A DNA stretch of 64,000 nt from assembly GCA_010672925.1 (NCBI GenBank), contig JAAHFP010000001.1, forward strand, positions 124,001 through 188,000, written 5' to 3'. Source of the DNA: Symploca sp. SIO1C2 (GTDB lineage Bacteria; Cyanobacteriota; Cyanobacteriia; Cyanobacteriales; Coleofasciculaceae). The position numbers and the translations under genes were made by a program. Shown one piece after another: positions 54,901 to 62,316 of this stretch (positions are counted from its first letter, which is position 1; each line of letters begins with the position of its first letter). The notes beneath the pieces were generated by a model, which saw only the letters and a program-made list of their open reading frames with translations, did not search any database and was not told the DNA's origin.

Positions 54901-56108
54901 TGCTTCACAGCCAGCCAGCTAGACTGAGTTACCTCAGCCCCCGCCGCATAGACTCCACAGGCATTTTCAACCACCCGTTGCCCACGGGCACAAATCACTT
55001 GTGCGGCGGCAATATCCCTGGGTTTGATTGACCCACACTCAGGACATTCATGCACTCTCACCCTGAGATCTTTGCGTACCTCTGCACCACAGTCTGGACA
55101 CTCTTGAGACGTACCCCGTGCATCCACCTTGCCGTAAAAGACATCCCGCTTCCAACACACCCAAGGAAGGATCTGGTTGACGAATTGCCCTAGACCAGCG
55201 TCTAAAGTATGTTTGCCCAGCATCCCTTTCGCCATGATGCGGAAGTCCAAATTTTCTACGAAAATCATCCCTGCATGAGCACAAAGGTGATTAGCCAGCT
55301 TAAAATGCCAGTCCTTTCGAGTATCGGCAATGCGTTGATGAACTTTCCCAATCTTGTTCTGGAGCTTGAGCCAATTTTTGCTACCTTTACGCTTAGTCTT
55401 GAGCCTACGTTGCAGCGATTTCAGCTTGCGGTGCAGTCCGTCAAAAAAGCGGGGTCGCTTGACCTGTTCTCCATCTGAGGTTGAAAGAAAATATTCTAGA
55501 CCCACATCAATCCCGACCGGATGACCGTGAGGCATCGTCTCAGGAATATCAACGTCAGCCTGAAGGCTAAGCATGACAAAGTACCCTGATGCTTTACGCA
55601 CAATCAAGGCTTGCTTGACCTCGAACTTTTCAGGAATTTCTCGTGACCAGCGAACCTTCACCCAGCCCAACTGAGGCAGTTTAATACCCTTGTCAGAAAT
55701 GCAATTGTTGAGCATCTGGGGGAAAACAAAGCTACGCATCCGATTCGGTTTTTTGAACCGAGGCAACCCTGACCGCTTTAACCGCCATGACTCCCAAGAG
55801 GCTTCGAGCTTTCGGATGACTTGCTGGAGCACCTGAGCGTTGACACTCTTAAGCTTGGGAAATTGAACCTTGGCAGCAGTCAGGGACTTGCACTGTCGCG
55901 CATAGCTAGGGAATGGCGCATCAGCAGGCAGGATAAACTCTTGTCGAATTGAACAGGCATTCGCCGGAGACTTACGGGAATCAAGCCAGTCTTTACGCTC
56001 CCGAAGGGCAAAATTCCAGACATTGCGGCAAACATCAAGAATGCACTCAATCTCTAAAACCTGCTCGGCAGTTGGCTCTAGCTTAAATTCCCACGTCATG
56101 TTTAACAT
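54855..56108 (-). CDS. tnpB: TnpB RNA-guided endonuclease of the IS200/IS605 group
   Basis: 417 aa, near full family length. The N-terminal WED/REC-like region begins MTWEFKLEPTAEQVLEIECI. RuvC residues are all present: Asp in GHPVGIDVGLEYF (about 193), Glu in MIFVENLDFRIMA (about 282), and Asp in KPRDIAAAQVI (about 360). The zinc ribbon is CPDCGAEVRKDLRVRVHECP with ECG. TnpB cuts DNA at sites specified by an element-derived RNA and a short TAM and helps retain the transposon. The last catalytic motif, usually DRDxNAA, is PRDIAAA. It looks functional, but without a TnpA partner it is likely immobile by itself. Confidence 0.93.
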   Translation of the reverse strand: MLNMTWEFKLEPTAEQVLEIECILDVCRNVWNFALRERKDWLDSRKSPANACSIRQEFILPADAPFPSYARQCKSLTAAKVQFPKLKSVNAQVLQQVIRKLEASWESWRLKRSGLPRFKKPNRMRSFVFPQMLNNCISDKGIKLPQLGWVKVRWSREIPEKFEVKQALIVRKASGYFVMLSLQADVDIPETMPHGHPVGIDVGLEYFLSTSDGEQVKRPRFFDGLHRKLKSLQRRLKTKRKGSKNWLKLQNKIGKVHQRIADTRKDWHFKLANHLCAHAGMIFVENLDFRIMAKGMLGKHTLDAGLGQFVNQILPWVCWKRDVFYGKVDARGTSQECPDCGAEVRKDLRVRVHECPECGSIKPRDIAAAQVICARGQRVVENACGVYAAGAEVTQSSWLAVKQEILGATSGISLHTR

Positions 56109-56150
56109 GGCTCCATGATAACCTAAGAAATGATGTTTTGTTTCTTAGAC

Positions 56151-56389
56151 TATCTAAATTGCTCCCTATCGGTCGCGAGCAAGCTTCACCACCCCCCATT
56201 TCCTTCGCACTAGTGGCGTGACACAGCTAAAATTATGGAATAGGTGCTTGGGGTTGCGATCAGCTACGCCGGTACCTTAGGCAATCGCGTAACCCAATGC
56301 TGGAGTACATTGTGTTGGGTTTCACTTCGTTCCACCCAACCTACATTTTTGGGCGTACCAGTCCACTAGAGTGGGAAATTTTGGTAAAA
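56151..56389. other. Gap before tilS with palindromic dispersed repeats
   Basis: GTTGGGTTTCACTTCGTTCC followed by ACCCAACCTAC (about 56312-56344) is a hairpin-forming dispersed repeat of a type common in cyanobacteria. GCGTAACCCAATGCTGGAGT precedes it. No gene was found; the promoter of tilS must lie here. Confidence 0.55.
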
Positions 56390-57385
56390 ATGTCACAAAA
56401 CAACAGTTGGACTCCTCTCCATGCGAGGTTACATCAAACCCTGCGCCAAAGACAGCTATTGAAGCAGCACCAGCCTGTGTTAATAGCGGTATCTGGTGGG
56501 CAGGATTCCCTCTGCTTAATGAAGCTACTGTTAGATTTGCAACCAAAGTGGGGATGGCAGCTAGCAATTGCCCACTGTGATCATCGTTGGGCTAAAGATG
56601 AGGGAATTGCTGCTCATGTTCAACAAATTGCCCATAGCTTTGGGCTGCCATTTATCAAACAGATAGCTGCTGAAATTACTACTAGTGAGGCAGCGGCAAG
56701 ACAATGGCGCTATCAAGCCTTAGTTGAGATTGCTTCTACTCATGGCTACCCAAATGTAGTTACAGGTCATACCAAGAGCGATCGCGCAGAAACTTTTCTC
56801 TATAATCTAATTCGAGGTTCAGGAGCTGATGGTTTAGCAGCCTTAACCTGGAAACGTCCTTTGGCTCCTGGACTTGAGTTAGTACGCCCTCTCCTTGAAG
56901 TTACCCGTACTGAAACCCTCAGGTTCTGCCAGCAGCAACACCTACCGATTTGGTTAGATACCTATAATCAAGACCTCAAATATGCTCGTAACCGCATTCG
57001 TCAAGAGCTATTACCATATTTGAAAAATAATTTCAACCCCCAAGTGGAAACTGCTCTATCTCAAACAGCTGAACTCCTCCGAGCAGATGTGGAATATCTG
57101 GAAAACGCAGCCCATCAGCTGCGACAGGAAGCAATTAGGGAAGAATCAGCAGGTAACCTTGTCAAGTTGAATCGCTTGAGTTTGCGACAAGCACCCCTCG
57201 CCCTGCAACGTCGTGTTATCCGACAGTTTCTTCAGGAGAACCAACCAACAGCTCCCAGCTTTGAGCAAATTGAAGAACTAACAGGCTTAATTACTGCCCC
57301 CAATCGTTCTCGAACATCCTCTTTGCCGGGAGGAACAACAGCAGTTGTTGAAGGTGAATGGATAATTTTAGATTTTAGATTTTAG
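56390..57385 (+). CDS. tilS: tRNA(Ile)-lysidine synthase
   Basis: 331 aa from the ATG at 56390; a longer frame from 56297 runs into a repeat and is not believed. The PP-loop is VLIAVSGGQDSLCLMKLLLD (SGGQDS, residues about 27-32), with VVTGHTKSDRAETFLYNLIR (the HTxxDxAET motif) and the RGSGADGLAAL segment. It modifies C34 of tRNA-Ile2 to lysidine so that it reads AUA. The last codons (WIILDFRF) and the stop TAG are supplied by the first ATTTTAG heptamers of the array that follows, so the C terminus has been reshaped by the repeat. Confidence 0.95.
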   Translation: MSQNNSWTPLHARLHQTLRQRQLLKQHQPVLIAVSGGQDSLCLMKLLLDLQPKWGWQLAIAHCDHRWAKDEGIAAHVQQIAHSFGLPFIKQIAAEITTSEAAARQWRYQALVEIASTHGYPNVVTGHTKSDRAETFLYNLIRGSGADGLAALTWKRPLAPGLELVRPLLEVTRTETLRFCQQQHLPIWLDTYNQDLKYARNRIRQELLPYLKNNFNPQVETALSQTAELLRADVEYLENAAHQLRQEAIREESAGNLVKLNRLSLRQAPLALQRRVIRQFLQENQPTAPSFEQIEELTGLITAPNRSRTSSLPGGTTAVVEGEWIILDFRF

Positions 57386-57515
57386 ATTTTAGATTTTAGA
57401 TTTTAGATTTTAGATTTTAGATTTTAGATTTTAGATTTTAGATTTAACCTACCACCTACTACCTAACACCTACCACCTACTACCTAACACCTACCACCTA
57501 CCACCTACCACCTCA
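57365..57515. repeat. ATTTTAG heptamer array overlapping the tilS end, then CACCTAC array
   Basis: About eleven ATTTTAG units run from 57365 to 57445, beginning inside tilS and providing its stop codon. CACCTAC/CACCTAA units continue from 57446 to 57512, reaching the end of hmpF. Confidence 0.9.
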
Positions 57516-59264
57516 TCAAGCTGAAGGCTGCAGCAAGTCGCTAACTGTCTGCTGCATTTGAGCGATCGCTTGTAGTTGATAGTCACCAGTCTCCTGAATT
57601 TGATTAAGAGCAGTGACAATCGCCTCTAGCTTCTGCCGAATTTGATTAAGATTTTCTTGAGTTGGCTCTAGGGTCTCTCGATAAAGATTCACTTTGCCCC
57701 AAAGCTCCACTGCCAAGACCTTGATTGATTGCCAGTTCTCCTCAAGCTGCTGTAGATCCGCTAGCTTAGTGTCTTGATCTTGGGCTAGCTGAGCAACTAT
57801 TCCTTCAGCTTGGTTAATGCTCCCTTGCATCTGCTCAACCTCACTTTCCAGTTTTTTGAGCTCCTCTTCCTCTTCTTGTCGTTGTATCTCCAATTGGCTG
57901 AGCACAGGTCCCAAGTCAATTTTCTGATTGTCAGAGCCATTACTTTCAGCTATTCCCTGCCTGCGGTGCAATACACGCTGATGTTGATTGAGAATCTCTT
58001 CCCGCTCCCGTAAATTGCGGCGGGAACCGACCAAAGACTCATCAAGCAGCTTATAGCCGTCTTGCTCATCTGTTAGCTCTGACTCTAGGGCAAGGCGGTC
58101 ATATTCACTAGCGTTGTTAATCTTGGCTTTTACTTCTTCAATAGCTTGGCGCTGGAAGGTTAGCTCTTCTTCCTGATCATTAACAAAGCGCTTAACCTTT
58201 TCGAGTTCCTGCTGCAAATTGCTTACCATTGCCTCTAGTTCCCCCAGAGGCATCTTTTCCAGGGCTTCAATATCTACCTTCTGGCTAATCTTGACATCAG
58301 CTGATGATGTTGCCAGACGGGTAAGTTCCTGGTGTAACTCCTGATGTTTTTGTAGCTGTAGACTCAGCATATGGGCAGCATTTTGTTTCATCGCCAGAGA
58401 ATTTTGCTGCACCTTCAATTCGACTTTCGCTTGCTCAAAGGATGTCTGGGTTTGCTCTAACTCCTGTTTACGTTTTTGGAGTTCTTCACCTTGAAGATCT
58501 ACCTCAGCTTGGGTTTTCTCCGCTTCGGCTGTTTGCTGCTCTAACTGTTGCCAGTGATTATCCAGTAGGGACTGCTGATTGTTAATTAATTCAAATCCTA
58601 GATTTAGTTGCTCTCGCACTTCATCTGTTGGTGCAACTGCTCCTGATAGGCGCTCTAGCAATTGCTGAATTTCACTGGCTTGGCTCTCATCTAAGCCAAC
58701 TGAACCCTGAAATTCGGCTTGTTGCTCTTCAAAGCGTTGTCGCTCACCTTCTAGATGTTGCCATGCTCCCTGCAACTCTTGGGATTTCCGCTCAAATTCT
58801 TCTTGGCGTTTGGCTGCTTCCTCTTTCTCGCCTTCAAGTTCTTGACGTTGCTGGTCTAATTGTTCAAGTTCCTCCTCCTTTGACTGTAGCTGCTCATCCC
58901 AAGACTGAAGCTCCATTTCTCTACTATTGAGTTCCTGACTCTGAAAAGTCAAAGACTGCTTCCATTGTTCAATCTCTTCTTCCTGGGTTTTGAGTTTTTC
59001 CAGCTTCGGAGAAAGACTTTGCAGCTCTCTAACTAAACGACCTGCAGCTGGCTCAATTTCTCCCTGTACTTGTCGATTGGCGTTGAGGTTGACGATGATT
59101 AAGACGCCGCCTTCAAAACTATTTGCTCCTTCAGCAGGCACTATTTCGTCACCAGGTACCGCACTCCAACTCTCAGCCCGCTGACAAGCCAGCAGCTTGA
59201 GTTCGGTCTTACCCCCACCAAAAACTCCACCTTTCTGCTTTTGTACTTCTGCTAAATACAGCAC
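57516..59264 (-). CDS. hmpF: HmpF-like pilus motility protein
   Basis: 582 aa from GTG at 59264, chosen because AGAGGA lies about 8 nt upstream and family members begin MLYLAEVQKQ; here the text is VLYLAEVQKQKGGVFGGGKT. After this conserved start (GKTELKLLACQRAESWSAVP) almost the whole protein is a coiled coil rich in Glu/Gln/Leu (residues 90-560), with a break near 200. HmpF is required for type IV pilus motility in Nostoc hormogonia and in Synechocystis phototaxis. It is divergent from the chemotaxis-like operon at 59880 and ends at a repeat array. Confidence 0.9.
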   Translation of the reverse strand: MLYLAEVQKQKGGVFGGGKTELKLLACQRAESWSAVPGDEIVPAEGANSFEGGVLIIVNLNANRQVQGEIEPAAGRLVRELQSLSPKLEKLKTQEEEIEQWKQSLTFQSQELNSREMELQSWDEQLQSKEEELEQLDQQRQELEGEKEEAAKRQEEFERKSQELQGAWQHLEGERQRFEEQQAEFQGSVGLDESQASEIQQLLERLSGAVAPTDEVREQLNLGFELINNQQSLLDNHWQQLEQQTAEAEKTQAEVDLQGEELQKRKQELEQTQTSFEQAKVELKVQQNSLAMKQNAAHMLSLQLQKHQELHQELTRLATSSADVKISQKVDIEALEKMPLGELEAMVSNLQQELEKVKRFVNDQEEELTFQRQAIEEVKAKINNASEYDRLALESELTDEQDGYKLLDESLVGSRRNLREREEILNQHQRVLHRRQGIAESNGSDNQKIDLGPVLSQLEIQRQEEEEELKKLESEVEQMQGSINQAEGIVAQLAQDQDTKLADLQQLEENWQSIKVLAVELWGKVNLYRETLEPTQENLNQIRQKLEAIVTALNQIQETGDYQLQAIAQMQQTVSDLLQPSA

Positions 59265-59879
59265 ACTGCTTGTCCTCTTTATATCTGTTGTGCCCAATTT
59301 TTAGAGTAAATCAACTTGAGCTAGAGCTCAGTCTGTCTAATTCACTCCACCGTTGAGTAAGACCACACTGCCAAAACAATAAACCATATTTCTGATTTTT
59401 AACTGAGCAGATCTAAAGTTCACAACTTCTAAAACATTACGATTAATTATAAATTGCTACAAAACATTACAACAACCCCATTGATACCAGCCTTAGCCGC
59501 TCTTCTGCAAGCTTAGCTGTACAACAGAGCAGTTACAGCACTACACCCCACTTTAAGTATAGAATTTCATTAATCCATTTTCAGGGTTAATCTGAAAATG
59601 AATCGTTAGTTAGTTTATTGTAAAGAAAAAGCAATATATAGTGAAGTTTATCTGTAAGTCAAATCTTAAATTAAACTAAATATATCAGAATTTCGGTATT
59701 TACCGCCTATATCTAGGCAATTTGCAGCTTGAACTGAGTGCAATATCCAATTGAATACCTAAATTGAGCCATCACTCGGCTGAAAAAACTACCAATGTAC
59801 GACTAGTAGCCGGTCAAAATCCAAGTTCACAGGGTGTAACTTAGTCATAAAGGTTTTTTGGAGCGTATTTTCCTTACAA
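59265..59879. promoter_or_regulatory. 615-bp divergent control region of the motility locus
   Basis: The gap between hmpF and the PatA-like gene is AT-rich and free of heptamer arrays, unlike most gaps in the window. It is long enough for two promoters and regulator sites. Motifs that could be -10 boxes occur at several places, but none stands out, so no start site is proposed. Confidence 0.55.
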
Positions 59880-61169
59880 ATGCAGGGAACGTTGAATGAA
59901 ATTGATATCCGTAGCATCCTGCAACTGATCGAGCTAGGTCAGCGAACAGGTGAACTTTTAGTCGAGGCTTACAGCAATCACACCCATAGTGTGAGTGTTG
60001 ATTACACTATCACTGATTCCCACCGGCAAGCTCAATCACAAAGTACTGGACTTTTTTGGCTGGTCTTCTTTCTCAATGGACAGATTGCCTACGCCGCACA
60101 AAGCGATGGAGACTTATCACGCCTGCGGGATTATCTACACCCTTACAAAGCCAACGCAGCTTTAGACCACTTAGAATGCCCCTCGATTGCTTCGACAAAT
60201 GCACCGGAATATGGTTACCTGTGGGTTTTGCTGGAGAAGCATGTACTCACCCCAGCCCAAGGCCGTAGCATCCTCCAAAGTATGGTAAATGAAACCCTCT
60301 TTGACCTTCTTAGTCTCCATCATGGCCACTTTGTCTTCGAGATTAGTCCAGCCTTAGCACCCCAACTAACCACCCTAGAGATTGCTCCACTGGTAACCAA
60401 AATTATGAAGCAAGTGCAGGAGTGGAAGCAATTGAGTCCACATATTCAATCTTCCCACCAATGTCCGATGATTGCTGACCGTCCCCAACTAAAAGCTTCC
60501 CTACCAGCCAACGCTTTTAAAAGCCTGGATCGTTGGGCAGACGGCAAGACTTCTCTACGCCAAATGGCTCGCTACTTAAATCGGGATCTCATCACAGTAG
60601 CCAGAGCAATTTATCCCTATCTCCAAAAGGGATGGATCCAATTACTCCTGCCAAAAACTCAAAATTCATCTGCTATACCCTGGAAGTGGGAATTAAAAAC
60701 TGCAAAAAGAGCTCCTCGTATCGTCTGTGTTGATGATAATGTAGCGGTGGGAAAGACTGTAGAGCAGCTTTTACAAGCCAAAGGCTATGAAATAACAGCA
60801 ATTCAAGATCCCTTGGAAGCCCTGAAGCTCATCTTCTTGCTCCAACCAGATTTGATACTCTGTGATCTTGCTATGCCTAAACTAAATGGCTATGAGCTTT
60901 GTGGAATGCTGCGCCAATCTACTGCCTTTCGACAGACCCCAATTATAGTACTTACAGGCAAAGATGCTTTTATTGACCGAGTTAGAGCCAGAATGGTAGG
61001 GTCAACAGACTACTTGACCAAACCTTTTGGAGCTAGTGAGCTTTTGCTGCTAGTGGAGAAACACCTTGATCTCAGGGAGCTAGAAATAGCCCACCATCAA
61101 AGTTCTACCACCAACGGGTTGAAGCAGGAGCTCGAAGAAACTGATATTACTAAATCAGCCTCTTTATAA
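59880..61169 (+). CDS. PatA-like regulator: PATAN/DUF4388 domain plus response regulator receiver
   Basis: 429 aa. The N-terminal PATAN-type domain begins MQGTLNEIDIRSILQLIELG and includes TGLFWLVFFLNGQIAYAAQS; the second half shows SLDRWADGKTSLRQMARYLN. The C-terminal receiver domain (about 280-405) has the phosphoacceptor Asp in LILCDLAMPKLNGYEL (near residue 327) and the Lys in DYLTKPFG. It is the PilG/PixG-type output regulator of cyanobacterial pilus chemotaxis. It heads the operon whose following genes are CheY, CheW and a chemoreceptor. ATG at 59880. Confidence 0.9.
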   Translation: MQGTLNEIDIRSILQLIELGQRTGELLVEAYSNHTHSVSVDYTITDSHRQAQSQSTGLFWLVFFLNGQIAYAAQSDGDLSRLRDYLHPYKANAALDHLECPSIASTNAPEYGYLWVLLEKHVLTPAQGRSILQSMVNETLFDLLSLHHGHFVFEISPALAPQLTTLEIAPLVTKIMKQVQEWKQLSPHIQSSHQCPMIADRPQLKASLPANAFKSLDRWADGKTSLRQMARYLNRDLITVARAIYPYLQKGWIQLLLPKTQNSSAIPWKWELKTAKRAPRIVCVDDNVAVGKTVEQLLQAKGYEITAIQDPLEALKLIFLLQPDLILCDLAMPKLNGYELCGMLRQSTAFRQTPIIVLTGKDAFIDRVRARMVGSTDYLTKPFGASELLLLVEKHLDLRELEIAHHQSSTTNGLKQELEETDITKSASL

Positions 61170-61320
61170 GGAGATTTTAGTAAGCCCACTACAACTCTCA
61201 CAAAGACAATAATAATTATTAAAGACTTATGAGGGATACTTTACTCATTAATGGTTTAAGCATAAAGCCTAAATTCACGTTCGGGTTCACCCAACTTAAA
61301 GGCTAGTCAGGTAGGGAGTT

Positions 61321-61686
61321 ATGAGCACAGTTCTGGTTGTAGAAGATAGCCTTGCACAACGGCAGATGATCTCAGACCTACTCAAAGGAAGTGGGTTAAA
61401 AGTCACTGTGGCAAGTGATGGTCAAGAAGCTTTAGAACGCATTAGTCAGTCTTTTCCTGATGTAGTGGTATTGGATATCGTCATGCCTCGGATGAATGGT
61501 TATGAGCTTTGCCGCCGTCTCAAATCTGATCCTAAAACTCAGAATGTACCAGTAGTCATGTGTTCTTCCAAAGGTGAAGAATTTGACCGTTATTGGGGCA
61601 TGAAACAAGGTGCAGATGCTTACATTGCCAAGCCATTTCAGCCAACAGAGCTCATTGGAACGGTAAAACAGCTGCTTAGAGGATAG
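61321..61686 (+). CDS. CheY-like response regulator (PilH/PixH type)
   Basis: 121 aa, a single receiver domain: STVLVVEDSLAQRQMISDLL with the acidic pair, phosphoacceptor Asp in DVVVLDIVMPRMNGYELCRR (near residue 51), Thr/Ser position in VPVVMCSSKGEE, and Lys in DAYIAKPFQPTEL. No output domain. It relays phosphate from the CheA-like kinase expected downstream outside the window. It lies 151 bp after the PatA-like gene and 32 bp before CheW, so the genes are likely cotranscribed. Confidence 0.95.
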   Translation: MSTVLVVEDSLAQRQMISDLLKGSGLKVTVASDGQEALERISQSFPDVVVLDIVMPRMNGYELCRRLKSDPKTQNVPVVMCSSKGEEFDRYWGMKQGADAYIAKPFQPTELIGTVKQLLRG

Positions 61687-61718
61687 ATATATAAATTGAT
61701 AGACAGGTATTCAAAGGA

Positions 61719-62249
61719 ATGGTTGGCAACCCAGACTTTTTAACCGGCAGTGGGCAAGATCAAGCTCCAGAATTTCAAGAGTTAGAAACTCCTGAAGGTG
61801 AGCTACACTTGCGTTTTTTTGTTCCTTCTGGTCAAGAATTTGCTCTGCCTGCTACTGGCATCAGAGAAGTAATCTCCCAATCACCAGATTGGATCACAGC
61901 TATTCCCAATTCCTCCCCCTTACTGTTAGGAACCATCAATTTTCGGGGGCAGGTGATTTGGGTATCAGATCTCGGTCAATTTCTTGGGGATACGACCATG
62001 TTAAATACAGACCGTCCAGAAATTAACATTATTGTCATCGAAGACCAAGAAACAATGCTAGGACTAGCAATTGACCGGATTGGAGAGATGGATTGGCTGG
62101 ATCCTGAGCAGTTACAAATGCCAACCAATGTTCCAGATATTATGGCTCCCTTTTTGCGGGGTGAGTGGTTGTTAGATGAAGAGTCTAATCGATATTTGTT
62201 ACTACTAGAGCAGGTGGCAATTCTGAGATCAGCACGGTGGGCCGCATAA
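61719..62249 (+). CDS. CheW-like coupling protein (PilI/PixI type)
   Basis: 176 aa with a CheW fold from about residue 25: LHLRFFVPSGQEFALPATGI, REVISQSPDWITAIPNSSPL, LLGTINFRGQVIWVSDLGQF and LGLAIDRIGEMDWLDPEQLQ. It links chemoreceptors to the CheA-type kinase. An N-terminal extension of about 25 acidic residues precedes the fold. AAAGG lies just upstream of the ATG. Confidence 0.93.
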   Translation: MVGNPDFLTGSGQDQAPEFQELETPEGELHLRFFVPSGQEFALPATGIREVISQSPDWITAIPNSSPLLLGTINFRGQVIWVSDLGQFLGDTTMLNTDRPEINIIVIEDQETMLGLAIDRIGEMDWLDPEQLQMPTNVPDIMAPFLRGEWLLDEESNRYLLLLEQVAILRSARWAA

Positions 62250-62316
62250 ATTTAAGCGATATAAGGAAAAAGATAACAAAAAGCTAGTTTTTTTTATGAT
62301 AAGTGGGAGGAGGCAA

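Larger units (their letters stand above)
54833..56150 (-). mobile_element. IS200/IS605-type element carrying only tnpB
   Basis: On the minus strand the element ends in the typical right-end sequence GGAATCTCCC...GGGAGAGGATGTCAA; the TCAA cleavage tetramer is at 54833-54836. tnpB occupies almost the whole interior and no tnpA was found. The left end is not fixed; a hairpin CTAAGAAA...TTTCTTAG at 56125-56150 is a candidate. Confidence 0.75.
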
